64,000 nt of DNA from Chryseobacterium sp. S0630 (GCF_024158915.1 NZ_JAMZGF010000007.1:1-64000); one strand, 5' to 3'; positions 1-8,144 are shown, counted from the first letter of the stretch. Numbers and translations are program-made. Notes: a model not told the origin generated them from the letters alone.

Positions 1-45
1 ATCAAAAAAATCATCCTAAAAAAATAATATGGGTAGTTTATAAAC

Positions 46-73
46 AAAAACCGCCTCAAGGAAAATGAGACGG
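46..73 (-). terminator. Rho-independent terminator, minus strand
   Basis: The arms CCGCCTCA (51-58) and TGAGACGG (66-73) pair with one G-U wobble when read on the minus strand, and a run of five T follows on that strand (complement of 46-50). It would end leftward transcription, either from the TonB receptor operon 240 bp away or from an unseen short transcript. The rest of 1-314 shows no coding sequence, only two further hairpins (196-228 and 242-263). Confidence 0.55.
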
Positions 74-195
74 CTTCATCCTTTTTTATTGGTAAGGAAG
101 CTTGAGGCTGGAAGATGGGAGTTACCGGTAGTTTTCAAAACTTTTGGATTTCCTTCGTTATGAGTGTTGAATTTTACCTGCTTATGGTAAAAATC

Positions 196-228
196 AAACC
201 TTATAGGTTTCTGAAACCTATAAGGTTT
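196..228. repeat. Perfect 15-bp palindrome
   Basis: The arm at 196-210 is exactly the reverse complement of 214-228, with a three-base loop (CTG) and a short T run after it on the plus strand. It lies 87 bp beyond the end of the HMA-TonB receptor gene. It may act as a transcript-end hairpin or be an AT-rich intergenic repeat. A smaller hairpin with 9-bp arms at 242-250 and 255-263 is closer to the gene. Confidence 0.5.
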
Positions 229-314
229 TTGTGTATTCAGATTTTATCCTCAATAGGATAAAAACTTTACTCGGTTGTAAATACTTCCCGCTTCATTCTT
301 CCCGCTTTCAGCCT

Positions 315-3020
315 TTAAAAAGTCACATCCAGTCCTACATAGAAGTTCGCCTTCATAATCGGAGCATATACCATTCCGCCATCAAAATAACTTCCGAAAG
401 GATTTTTAAAATCTACAATCGCATTTTTCTGATAGTAAGAAGTAAGGTTTTCTCCTCCTAAATAAGCTCTGATCTTTTTATTGAAATTTCTTGAGATCTG
501 AGCATTAAGTACCGCATAAGATTCTGAATAAGCAGGTAGCTGAAACTCTGAAGGATTGCTTGAAGTATCAGGAAGTCTTTGTTTTCCTACCCAGTTTAAA
601 GTCGTATCAAAGCTCCAGAATCCACCATTATCGTTCTTATTGGTTGAATAGGCCAGGTTTACAAATCCTCTGTGCTTCGCCATAAAAGGAACTTCTCTTC
701 TTCCACCGATATAATCAGCCTGCACATCATAATATTTATAAGCAAGTCTTACTTCAAGATTTTTTACAGGCATGAAATCCCATTGGGTCTGGAATGAATT
801 CGCAAATGATTTTCCATCCAGATTATAGAATGTCAGCTGTTGAGGAGACTTATCCAAATCTACCAATACCTGATCCTGGAAATCTGTTCTGAAGAAGTCA
901 GCAACAATGCTTGATTTTCTTCCGAATAATTTAAATTCCTGTTGTAAGCTCGCCCCATAATTCCATGCAATTTCAGGTCTTAATCCATAAATATTTCCTC
1001 CATTAGATAAAATATTGATAGCTCTGTTCGATGCAAAATACTGCTGGCTTTCCGCAAATACATTCGCTGTTCTGAATCCTCTTCCCGCAGAAAGTCTTAA
1101 AATAGTCTGAGGAGTGAAATCATACTTGAAATTAAGTCTTGGCGTAAACTGAGTCCCTGCCAGATTGTGAAAATCTACTCTTGAACCTGCTACTAAAGTA
1201 TATTTTAAACCAGTTAAAGTATATTCAGCAAAAATCCCCGGAACAATTTCATTTCTTCTCATATCATTCAGCAAATACGTTTCTTTATAGCCATCATATA
1301 AGAAACTTGCTCCAGCCTTATACTTGTGGTTGGTATTCCCGATGATGCTTTCAAAAATTAAATTGGAATAATACGTGTGCTGCTGCCCTGCATAATTTCT
1401 CAATCCGAAGAAGCTGTCCTGCTGATGGTAAACATATTGGTTCATCCATCCGATACTCTGGTAAGGTTTTCCTTTAAAAACATACCCTGTCTTATTCCAG
1501 ACCTGGAATCTTGAAATATCGATTCCTACCCCATAAAAAGGTTGCTTGTCCTGACCCAATTTTTTATCAAATCCAATCTGTCCTGCAGTTCTTTCATCCC
1601 GGATAAAATTAATTCCGAAGTGAGACCCGAATCCAGACTTTTCAAGATCATTATAATTCAATAAATACGCTGCGTTGATCTGCGTTCCTTTCGGTCTGTC
1701 CAGAAAACCGTCATGGTTCATATCGGTATTTCCAAATGTTCCGTTTCCATGAAGAAGGAAAGTCTGTGACCATTTCTCGTTGATAGGAGAAACATTGGTA
1801 ATATTGATTTCTGCTCTTCCATTAAAGTCAGAAAAAAGGTTCAGAGAAGTCTCTGGAGTCTTTGCATTCTTCAGAAGTTCAGTGTTGATCTGTCCTGTGA
1901 TACTTTCGTAGCCGTTGGTCACCGTACTTCCTCCTTTAGTAAGCTGAATACTTTCAATCCATCTTCCCGGAATAAAATTTAATCCATAGGCAGAAGCCAA
2001 CCCTCTGATTTCAGGCAGCTGTTCCTTCGTTAAGCTGGTATATTTTTGATCCAGACCCAGCATTTTTAACTGTTTTGTTCCCGTAACCGCATTGCTGAAA
2101 GAAACATCTACCGTTGCATTGGTTTCGAAGCTCTCGGAAAGATTACAGCAAGCAGCCTTTAACAACTCTTTTTTATCAATATTAAAAACAAGTCCGGCTT
2201 CTTTCTTGCTTAAAGCTGTAGCTGCCTTTGAACCCGTTACAACAACTCCGTCGATATTTTTTTCATGCTGAGAATGATCCTCTTTAGTTGATGAGGTTTC
2301 ACCTTCTTTATGATCTTCATGCTTTGCTTCTTCTTCGTAATGAACTTTTGGATTAGGCTGTCCAAAAGTAAACTCTCTGTCATACAGGCAGCATCCCGGA
2401 AGTCCGTTGTAAACTGCATCAGAAGCTTTGTATTTTTCATTATCATGACCGGCATCAGCAATAGCCTTTAAAATCTTATCTGATGAGGTTTTTGAAGGAT
2501 CAAAATTTAAAGTAACCGTTTGTTTTTCTGCATTCCATTCTGCGGTATTGGCTCCGGCATCTTTGGACGCTTTTTCAATTCTGGCTTTACAAGAAGCGCA
2601 GTTTCCTCTAACATAGAATTCATTCTCTTTTTTAGTGGAAATAGCGGCACTTACATGATGCTCATGGCTTGTTTCTGCTTGGGAAGGCTTTGCATCTCTT
2701 TCGTAATGGCAACATCCCGGAAGTCCTTCATAGGTTGTATCAGACGCTTTGAATTTCTCATTATCATGACCTGCTTCTGCTACCTTTTTTAGAATGTCAT
2801 CGGCAGATGCTTTGTCTGTTTCAAAGGTTAATGTTTGAAGATCAATAGAGTAAACAGCTGTTTTGGCACCTGCTTTTTTAGCGGCACTTTCAATTCTTGT
2901 TTTGCACATTTCACAGTTCCCTTTTACCTTGAACTGATTTTTTGAAAGTGTTTGAGCAGATATAAATTGTGTAAATAGGAATAATGCACCAAGTATCAAC
3001 CTGGAAATAGGTAATTTCAT
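315..3020 (-). CDS. TonB-dependent receptor with two N-terminal HMA metal-binding domains
   Basis: An outer-membrane TonB-dependent receptor, probably for copper or another soft metal. A signal peptide (1-22) is followed by two heavy-metal-associated-like domains, with CxxC pairs at C36/C39 and C141/C144. Each domain is followed by an LPGCC motif (about 100-104 and 207-211). Then comes a His/Glu-rich linker (about 227-252), a plug domain beginning near GVVVTGS, and a beta-barrel ending in Phe (DVTF). The plug contains another adjacent Cys pair (AACCNL). It is the last gene of a leftward operon behind a Cys-rich peptide and a His/Cys-repeat lipoprotein, which supports a metal role. The substrate is inferred, not shown. 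Confidence 0.88.
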   Translation of the reverse strand: MKLPISRLILGALFLFTQFISAQTLSKNQFKVKGNCEMCKTRIESAAKKAGAKTAVYSIDLQTLTFETDKASADDILKKVAEAGHDNEKFKASDTTYEGLPGCCHYERDAKPSQAETSHEHHVSAAISTKKENEFYVRGNCASCKARIEKASKDAGANTAEWNAEKQTVTLNFDPSKTSSDKILKAIADAGHDNEKYKASDAVYNGLPGCCLYDREFTFGQPNPKVHYEEEAKHEDHKEGETSSTKEDHSQHEKNIDGVVVTGSKAATALSKKEAGLVFNIDKKELLKAACCNLSESFETNATVDVSFSNAVTGTKQLKMLGLDQKYTSLTKEQLPEIRGLASAYGLNFIPGRWIESIQLTKGGSTVTNGYESITGQINTELLKNAKTPETSLNLFSDFNGRAEINITNVSPINEKWSQTFLLHGNGTFGNTDMNHDGFLDRPKGTQINAAYLLNYNDLEKSGFGSHFGINFIRDERTAGQIGFDKKLGQDKQPFYGVGIDISRFQVWNKTGYVFKGKPYQSIGWMNQYVYHQQDSFFGLRNYAGQQHTYYSNLIFESIIGNTNHKYKAGASFLYDGYKETYLLNDMRRNEIVPGIFAEYTLTGLKYTLVAGSRVDFHNLAGTQFTPRLNFKYDFTPQTILRLSAGRGFRTANVFAESQQYFASNRAINILSNGGNIYGLRPEIAWNYGASLQQEFKLFGRKSSIVADFFRTDFQDQVLVDLDKSPQQLTFYNLDGKSFANSFQTQWDFMPVKNLEVRLAYKYYDVQADYIGGRREVPFMAKHRGFVNLAYSTNKNDNGGFWSFDTTLNWVGKQRLPDTSSNPSEFQLPAYSESYAVLNAQISRNFNKKIRAYLGGENLTSYYQKNAIVDFKNPFGSYFDGGMVYAPIMKANFYVGLDVTF

Positions 3021-3089
3021 TTTGTTTAAAAGTTTAAATTAATTAAAAAACAGTTCATTATAAGACATAATGAACCCTTGATGTTTTAA

Positions 3090-3452
3090 TTAACCTATCT
3101 TGGGCGGCTGCCAGATTTCCTTTAAACGATCTGAAAGATAAGGATCTGAATAGTGAAACTGAGAATTCTTATTCGCTTTGTAATAAGACAGTTCCAGACG
3201 TAGATTCTTTGAGAAAGGAGTTTCAATAAAAGTGTAGCAGGCAATACATGATGAGCAGCAGTCATCTTTACATGATTTTGTTTTATCATGATTGCTGTCC
3301 TTTTTTGAAGAATGATTTTTACAGCAGTCCATTTTCTTGGAAGACTCTGCTTTACAGCATGTTTCCTGTGCACCTTGCGCATAGAAATTATCCTTGGGAA
3401 TCAGAAAGACTCCCAGGCAAAAAACTATTGCAAGTATGTGAAACAGCTTCAT
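3090..3452 (-). CDS. Small exported Cys-rich protein, putative metal binding
   Basis: About 120 residues starting at MKLFHIL. A longer reading to 3491 would run into the upstream gene and lacks a signal peptide at its start, so the internal Met is preferred. A signal peptide ends near YAQ (residue 25). The mature part has adjacent Cys pairs at 32-33, 43-44 and 65-66, further Cys at 61, 69 and 72, many Lys/His, and a C-terminal IWQPPK. It resembles small flavobacterial Cys-rich proteins found next to metal transport genes (the HYC_CC_PP group is possible), but I cannot confirm the family. It lies 19 bp after the lipoprotein gene and 69 bp before the HMA receptor, so it is probably co-transcribed and may bind or buffer copper-like ions in the periplasm. 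Confidence 0.72.
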   Translation of the reverse strand: MKLFHILAIVFCLGVFLIPKDNFYAQGAQETCCKAESSKKMDCCKNHSSKKDSNHDKTKSCKDDCCSSCIACYTFIETPFSKNLRLELSYYKANKNSQFHYSDPYLSDRLKEIWQPPKIG

Positions 3453-3471
3453 CTCTGCAAAAATACAAAAT

Positions 3472-4122
3472 TTATGGCAAAGGATCACCAACTTTTAGAG
3501 AGCAGCTATGCCAAGGTTCTCCATGTGCCGGATTCAGTTTGGGCTTTTCACCCATCGCCAGATTCTGAGCAGCAGGTGCAGGGGCCGGACTTGGAGAAGG
3601 CTGGACTACATTTTGTGCCGGCTGTGGTGCAGGAGCTGGTTTACTGTTTAAGGGTTGGCCTACGGGAATATCACATCGGTGTCCGGGCTGTCCGTGGGGA
3701 GGATTCATTCCCGGAGCGGTTTTTACCTGTTTTCCGTTGTTATCAAGGGTGATTTTTCCTGGTGATACAGCATTGGGATCAATTTGGATTGTATTCCCTC
3801 CATTCACGTTTACATTTTGCGTAGCTGGAGTAGCTGCTGCCGGAGCACCATTCAGAGGTTGTCCTACCGGAATATCGCATCGATGCCCAGGTTGCCCGTG
3901 TGGAGGATTCATTCCTGGAGCTGTTGCCATAGGAGCAGGAGTAGAGTTGGATTGGATGCCTGCCTGATCCATCAGAGCAGTTTTTGAGGTGGTATTTAGA
4001 GCTACGTTGGGCTGGCCAGCGTTGGCTTCTTCTTTTAAATAAGTAGCTCTTTCATCCTTTTTACAAGATGCAGCTAATAGTGATACGGCGATCAAACCTA
4101 TAAATGTATTCTTCATATCCAT
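3472..4122 (-). CDS. Lipoprotein with three NPPHGQPGHRC-type repeats
   Basis: A 216-residue predicted lipoprotein: the signal peptide ends at a lipobox (LAASC, Cys20). The mature chain is Pro/Ala/Gln-rich and low in complexity. It carries three copies of a short motif: two almost identical (about 69-91 and 137-159, core PPHGQPGHRCD..VG.PL) and one diverged (about 195-215, core PAHGEPWHSC..KVGDPL). Each copy has two His and one Cys in fixed positions, suggesting metal or thiol chemistry. I recall this short motif in other Bacteroidota proteins without a known function. It is the first gene of the metal operon. A second in-frame Met (residue 3) is an equally good start. Confidence 0.75.
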   Translation of the reverse strand: MDMKNTFIGLIAVSLLAASCKKDERATYLKEEANAGQPNVALNTTSKTALMDQAGIQSNSTPAPMATAPGMNPPHGQPGHRCDIPVGQPLNGAPAAATPATQNVNVNGGNTIQIDPNAVSPGKITLDNNGKQVKTAPGMNPPHGQPGHRCDIPVGQPLNSKPAPAPQPAQNVVQPSPSPAPAPAAQNLAMGEKPKLNPAHGEPWHSCSLKVGDPLP

Positions 4123-4132
4123 GGGTATGAAA

Positions 4133-4171
4133 CAAAATTAGCAAAACATTTCCAATTGTTTTGCTAATTTT
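4133..4171 (-). terminator. Response-regulator terminator overlapping the next promoter
   Basis: A perfect 14-bp inverted repeat (4134-4147 with 4158-4171) sits just past the end of the response regulator gene and gives a stem followed by TTTTG-TTT on the minus strand. The distal arm contains CAAAATTA (4133-4140), which on the minus strand is TAATTTTG, a match to the Bacteroidota -7 box, 11-18 bp before the lipoprotein start. Terminator and promoter therefore share bases. Confidence 0.6.
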
Positions 4172-4194
4172 ATACTTATAATTTGATTTTTGGA

Positions 4195-4881
4195 TTAATT
4201 TTTTACCAAAAGTCTAAATCCTTCTCCGTGAACGTTGATAATTTCCAATCCTTCGTCGTCTTTTAATAGTTTACGAAGCTTTGCGATATATACGTCCATA
4301 CTTCTTGCAGTAAAGTAATTTTCTTTTTTCCAGATCTTTCTTAAAGCAAGATCTCTCGGCATAAAATCATTTCTGTGGATGCAAAGAAGTTTTAATAATT
4401 CATTTTCTTTAGGAGAAAGTTTGTATTCTTTATCACCTACTTTCAGCTGTCTTAGCATAGAGTCAAAGAAAATATTGCTGATTTTAAACTGCTCCTGCTC
4501 TTCATTTTCCAAAGTAGAACTTCTCTGAAGAATAGCCTTTATTTTGTATAAAAGAAGTTCAGTGTCAAATGGTTTTGTGATATAATCATCTGCGCCCAGC
4601 TGATATCCTTTCAAGATATCTTCTCTCATGTTTCTTGCAGTAAGGAAAATGATAGGTGTATTTTTATCAATCTTTTTTACGTCTTCCGCTAATGAAAATC
4701 CGTCTTTTTTAGGCATCATTACGTCAAATATGCAGATATCGAATTCATTTTCTGTAAATTCTTTTAGTCCCTGCTCCCCATCAGTGGCAAGAGTTACTTC
4801 AAAATTATTGATGGTCAAATAATCTTTAAGCACCGCCCCGAAACTCTGATCGTCCTCTACTAATAATATTCTGTTGCTCAT
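4195..4881 (-). CDS. OmpR/PhoB-family response regulator (RprY-like)
   Basis: A DNA-binding response regulator of 228 residues. The receiver domain (about 4-118) has the acidic pocket ED/D at 9-11, phospho-acceptor Asp53 (in FDVMMP), the conserved Thr in LTARN and Lys103 (KPFD). A winged-helix Trans_Reg_C domain follows (about 130-226; SPKENELLKLL, RSMDVYIAKLRKLL). Length is normal. The partner histidine kinase gene lies upstream on the same strand with 160 bp between, an unusually wide gap filled by AT-rich repeats. It resembles the RprX/RprY pair of Bacteroides; the signal is unknown. The gene ends in a strong hairpin at 4134-4171. Confidence 0.92.
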   Translation of the reverse strand: MSNRILLVEDDQSFGAVLKDYLTINNFEVTLATDGEQGLKEFTENEFDICIFDVMMPKKDGFSLAEDVKKIDKNTPIIFLTARNMREDILKGYQLGADDYITKPFDTELLLYKIKAILQRSSTLENEEQEQFKISNIFFDSMLRQLKVGDKEYKLSPKENELLKLLCIHRNDFMPRDLALRKIWKKENYFTARSMDVYIAKLRKLLKDDEGLEIINVHGEGFRLLVKN

Positions 4882-4959
4882 AATTTTAATAATTAAAAAT
4901 TAACAATTAAGAATGAACTTCCTCACTCTATCTTCTATATTTTGATATTTGGTTATACT

Positions 4960-5040
4960 TTATAATTGATAAATGATCATTGATAATTGATGTGATGGAG
5001 AAGTCTTATCATTGATCGCCTATCATCTATCATTTATTTT
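4960..5040. repeat. AT-rich TGATAAATGAT-type repeat between kinase and regulator genes
   Basis: Imperfect direct and inverted copies of ATAAATGAT and ATTGAT fill the gap (for example ATAAATGAT at 4969-4977 and its reverse complement at 5029-5037). The right edge abuts the kinase stop codon (5042-5044). The same word family surrounds the four-helix-bundle gene at 7.7-8.1 kb. I see no open reading frame here, so it could be an empty version of that element. Confidence 0.45.
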
Positions 5041-5041
5041 T

Positions 5042-6586
5042 CTAGCTCATTGGCAGTTTTATCGTGAATGTACTTCCATTTCCTTTATGAGAATCTACGA
5101 TAATCTGTCCTTTGTGCAGTTCTACAATTTTCTTCACGTATGAAAGACCTAATCCCTGTCCTTTTACATTGTGTATATTTCCGGTTTCTTCTCTAAAGAA
5201 TTTTTCGAAAATTTTGGTTTTATTCTGGGTGTCCATTCCCATTCCTTTATCGGAAATTTCAATCACATACCAGTTTCCTTCATTTCTGGTTTCCACATGT
5301 ATTTCCGGTGCTTCAGGAGAATATTTGTTGGCATTATCAAGTAAATTCACCAGCATATTTGAGATGTGGAATTCATCTATCTTAAAATTATAATGAGTAG
5401 CATTGAACTTCTGCGTAAGCGTTCCGTTTCTTTGCTGTACAATCAGATTGAAAGATTCTGTAGTTCTTTTGATCAATTCTCTTACATTGGTTTCTTTTAA
5501 GAATAATTCCACTTCATTTCTTTCAAGCTTGGACATGTTAAGCACATTTTCCACCTGCTTTTTCATTCTTAAGTTCTCCTGCTTGATCAGTTCGGAATAG
5601 TATTTTACCTTATCCGGATTGGTGGCAATTTTATCATTGGCCAAAGAATCCGTGGCTACAGAAATGGTTGCCAATGGTGTTTTAAATTCATGAGACATAT
5701 TGTTGATGAAGTCTGTTTTCACTTCAGCAAGCTTCTTCTGCCTCATCATATAATTAATGGATATAATATAAATCCCAAGAATGGTAAGGAGAGAAAGGAA
5801 TGTTCCTAACAACATCGGCCAGTTATTCATCGCCAGTGAATATTCTTTTTTAGGGAATACCAATGCAAGACTGTATAACGTGTTTTTCTTATCAGCAAAA
5901 AGAGGAAAGCTATAGGTATTGCTGTCCTTTTTTTCTTTGTAAGCCTTATTGGCAATGCTGGTAAGCTTATTATTACGATCCAGAACTCCATATCCAAACT
6001 TGGCCGTAATACCTCTTATTTTAAGCTCTTTGGCAATAACAGAGTCAAGTGTTTTCGGATCCACTCTTTTGGTAATAGGAAGGTTATTTCCATACACTTT
6101 CACAAATTCTTTCATGGAGTAATCTCCTGTTTCAATCTCCTGATTGATGTCTGTGGTAAGAAGTTCGCGATTGGTGGTATCTCTTTTTATTTTATATGCA
6201 GCTTCGTCTGTATATAATGTTGTCAGCTTAATGGAATCTCCTTTTTGAGAAATCGGAAGTTGTGTTTTTTCAATAATATTTTTGGAGTAAATAATCTGTC
6301 TTTGTGTACCAGAGTCTTCCACTTGTTGGATTGTAGTTAAAGACGGCTGTTTGCTGTTTGCCAGAATATTTTTTCTGAAATCTTTATAATCCTGATTCAG
6401 GTATTTGTCCGCTTCTATCTCTTCAATACTTTTTGAAGTACTTTCCAAAACCGCATACACTTTATTTGAAAAATCCTGTTCCAGTACTCCGTAATAGCCT
6501 TTCAACCAATAAAATTGGAGCGTTACGAAGACAATCAGTGAGATTGTCATAAACACTGAAATTATTGGGATGAATTTATTATTCAT
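5042..6586 (-). CDS. Sensor histidine kinase (RprX-like)
   Basis: A membrane-bound histidine kinase of 514 residues. TM1 is at about 8-28 and TM2 at about 257-278, with a periplasmic sensor region of roughly 225 residues between them that I do not recognise. A HisKA domain follows with the phosphorylated His299 in NNMSHEFKTPL, then an HATPase_c domain with N box (LLDNANKYS), G1 (ISDKGMGMD), F box (IFEKFFRE) and G2 (KGQGLGLSYVK). It should phosphorylate the downstream OmpR-type regulator. There is no HAMP or PAS domain between TM2 and HisKA. The stop codon abuts an AT-rich repeat. Confidence 0.92.
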   Translation of the reverse strand: MNNKFIPIISVFMTISLIVFVTLQFYWLKGYYGVLEQDFSNKVYAVLESTSKSIEEIEADKYLNQDYKDFRKNILANSKQPSLTTIQQVEDSGTQRQIIYSKNIIEKTQLPISQKGDSIKLTTLYTDEAAYKIKRDTTNRELLTTDINQEIETGDYSMKEFVKVYGNNLPITKRVDPKTLDSVIAKELKIRGITAKFGYGVLDRNNKLTSIANKAYKEKKDSNTYSFPLFADKKNTLYSLALVFPKKEYSLAMNNWPMLLGTFLSLLTILGIYIISINYMMRQKKLAEVKTDFINNMSHEFKTPLATISVATDSLANDKIATNPDKVKYYSELIKQENLRMKKQVENVLNMSKLERNEVELFLKETNVRELIKRTTESFNLIVQQRNGTLTQKFNATHYNFKIDEFHISNMLVNLLDNANKYSPEAPEIHVETRNEGNWYVIEISDKGMGMDTQNKTKIFEKFFREETGNIHNVKGQGLGLSYVKKIVELHKGQIIVDSHKGNGSTFTIKLPMS

Positions 6587-6787
6587 TATTTAATTATATA
6601 GGTTTTGAAAAAATGAATGTTAAAATTAATTGTTTTAAGAGTACCTAAACAAAAAACGAGCCAAAAAATTGTTTTTTTTTTCTTAAAAGAGTGTTTTTTA
6701 ACAATTATTTATGAATTTTCTTTTAGTTGTCATATGAAAAGTCCCTTTCAATAAATAAAGTGCTAACTTTATTAAAAATAAATATTT

Positions 6788-7279
6788 ATGGAATCTAATA
6801 TCATTTTCAAAAAAGATTTTGATGCGTCCAGCACTTATGTGATGAAGATTTATAAGGCTGATGTTTCAACAGTGTGGAAGTATTTTACAGAAGCCGAATT
6901 ATTGGATCAATGGTGGGGACCTAAGCCGTGGAAATGTGAAACGGTAAGTCAGGATTTCAAAGAAGGTGGGATCTGGATGTATACCATGGTAGGACCAAAT
7001 GGTGAAAAAGGACCGATGTATTCTCAAACTCAATACGGAGAAATTACAGAACACAGAAGTCTTGACTGGATGAGTGCTTTCTGTGATGAGAAAGGAAATA
7101 TTAATGAAGATTTTCCAAGGTCAAAATGGTTAATCGGTTTTACTGGAGTGGAAGAGGGAACGAAAGTAACCATCAATATCCATTACCATTCTCCTGAAGT
7201 CATGAAAAAGCTCATGGACATGGGATTTGAAGAAGGATTTAAAATAGGACTGAATCAACTTGAAAAATTGATTGGATGA
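6788..7279 (+). CDS. SRPBCC/AHSA1-like (START superfamily) protein
   Basis: A 163-residue cytosolic protein of the SRPBCC ligand-binding superfamily, activator of Hsp90 ATPase homologue 1-like. Diagnostic parts are the first helix and strand region (VWKYFTEAELLDQWWGP), the GG.W.Y.M strand (EGGIWMYTMVGP), and the C-terminal helix (EEGFKIGLNQLEKLI) that closes the hydrophobic pocket. It is a stand-alone transcription unit on the plus strand between convergent minus-strand units. The ligand is unknown; members of this family bind diverse small hydrophobic molecules. No catalytic residues can be assigned. Confidence 0.85.
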   Translation: MESNIIFKKDFDASSTYVMKIYKADVSTVWKYFTEAELLDQWWGPKPWKCETVSQDFKEGGIWMYTMVGPNGEKGPMYSQTQYGEITEHRSLDWMSAFCDEKGNINEDFPRSKWLIGFTGVEEGTKVTINIHYHSPEVMKKLMDMGFEEGFKIGLNQLEKLIG

Positions 7280-7310
7280 ATTTGAGTGTATAGAAATACA
7301 GCTATTTATA

Positions 7311-7345
7311 AAAAAGAGGGTTTTCCATTGGAAAACCCTCTTTTT
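7311..7345. terminator. Bidirectional terminator
   Basis: The arms GAGGGTTTTCC (7316-7326) and GGAAAACCCTC (7330-7340) pair perfectly with a 3-base loop, with A5 before and T5 after. It separates the rightward SRPBCC gene from the leftward gene ending at 7393 and can serve both. Confidence 0.9.
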
Positions 7346-7392
7346 ATTTATTGACAGGGATTAACTTCCTTCATTCTTCAAGACTCCAGCCT

Positions 7393-7731
7393 TTATAAAA
7401 GCTCTTCTTCCTGAAAGTACTGGATAATTGCCTTTTTCATAAGCAAAGTCTGCTCATTAGGTTTTAATTCCGGAAGTTCTTCCAGGCTTTCAAATTGTGG
7501 CCATCCGTCTTCATAGTGGGTAAATTTATAATATCCAAAAGGTTCTAGCAGTCTGCAAACCGCAATGTGAATCAGGTTTACCTTGTCTTCTTTTGTGTAT
7601 TTTTGCTGGCCGCTTCCCAACTCCTGTAACCCTATCAGAAATAAAAGGGTTTCAATGGGCGGATTCTTCTCAGTCTGAAAATTATCTTCGAAGAACTGTT
7701 CTATTTTTTTCCAGTATTCAGCTTCGTTCAT
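7393..7731 (-). CDS. Conserved hypothetical protein, about 112 residues
   Basis: An acidic, Glu-rich soluble protein starting at MNEAEYWKK. The longer reading from 7764 would begin inside the upstream repeat arm and adds only repeat-encoded residues, so the internal Met is preferred. It has no signal peptide or transmembrane segment and looks helical (FFEDNFQTEKNPPIETLLFLIGLQELG...KVNLIHIAVCRLL). I do not recognise a domain. It is the last gene of a leftward group after the S9 oligopeptidase and the four-helix cassette. If the cassette were removed, it would follow the oligopeptidase stop by about 10 bp, suggesting the two were originally one operon. Confidence 0.72.
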   Translation of the reverse strand: MNEAEYWKKIEQFFEDNFQTEKNPPIETLLFLIGLQELGSGQQKYTKEDKVNLIHIAVCRLLEPFGYYKFTHYEDGWPQFESLEELPELKPNEQTLLMKKAIIQYFQEEELL

Positions 7732-7740
7732 AATATATTT

Positions 7741-8144
7741 AAATGATAAATGATAGTTGATCAATGATAAAGTTAGTTCTTTAGCATTTTTCTATAGGAA
7801 GAAGTTACTTTCAGTATTTCTTCAGTCTTTATTTTTATATCTGCTATAATTTCTTTTTGAACATATTCCAGTTCCTCTAACATTTCAAGCCAAAACAAAG
7901 TTTCATCAGTTTCTTCAATCACGATAGATATTTTAGAAAACCGCTCAGCTTTTGATCTTGCTCTGCACATAGCTCTATAATTAGCAGCCATAGAAGTAGA
8001 AGACCGAAATATTTGTTTTCTGATCACAGAAAAGGCTTCATTATGTGGAAGTTTAGAAAATTCTTTAATAATCATAATGGCTAGCTGCTTTGTTTTAAAA
8101 GCAAAAATTGTGTTATAATCTGGACTATCCATCATTTATCATTT
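7741..8144. mobile_element. Putative 404-bp inverted-repeat cassette with the four-helix-bundle gene
   Basis: The 14-bp arm at 7741-7754 (AAATGATAAATGAT) is the exact reverse complement of 8131-8144. The right arm touches both the oligopeptidase stop codon (8143-8145) and the start of the enclosed gene. The left arm ends 10 bp before the start of the next gene. Target-site duplications are not clear. The arms are low in complexity, so a passive repeat is the alternative. Confidence 0.4.
7773..8135 (-). CDS. Four-helix bundle protein (23S rRNA intervening-sequence / Avd-like family)
   Basis: A 120-residue all-helical protein of the four-helix bundle family (TIGR02436 type). The recognisable core is RSSTSMAANYRAMCRARSKAERFSKISIVIEETDETLFWLEML. 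Relatives are encoded inside 23S rRNA intervening sequences, and related four-helix proteins serve as accessory proteins of diversity-generating retroelements. No reverse transcriptase or variable repeat is present here, and the biochemical role of stand-alone copies is unknown. The gene sits within a pair of inverted AT-rich repeats between two operon genes and its start codon lies in the right arm, consistent with a small acquired unit. Confidence 0.88.
   Translation of the reverse strand: MMDSPDYNTIFAFKTKQLAIMIIKEFSKLPHNEAFSVIRKQIFRSSTSMAANYRAMCRARSKAERFSKISIVIEETDETLFWLEMLEELEYVQKEIIADIKIKTEEILKVTSSYRKMLKN

Noticed and set aside
231..461. 76-codon plus-strand frame at the left end
   Set aside because: It overlaps the 3' end of the TonB receptor in antisense and has no family features.
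3312..3752. Plus-strand frames of 106-146 codons opposite the Cys-rich peptide and lipoprotein genes
   Set aside because: They are mirror frames of GC-richer repeat DNA; the minus-strand readings have signal peptides, a lipobox and repeats.
7773..8135. Diversity-generating retroelement suspected because of the Avd-like four-helix protein
   Set aside because: No reverse transcriptase, template repeat or variable repeat is present within 10 kb.
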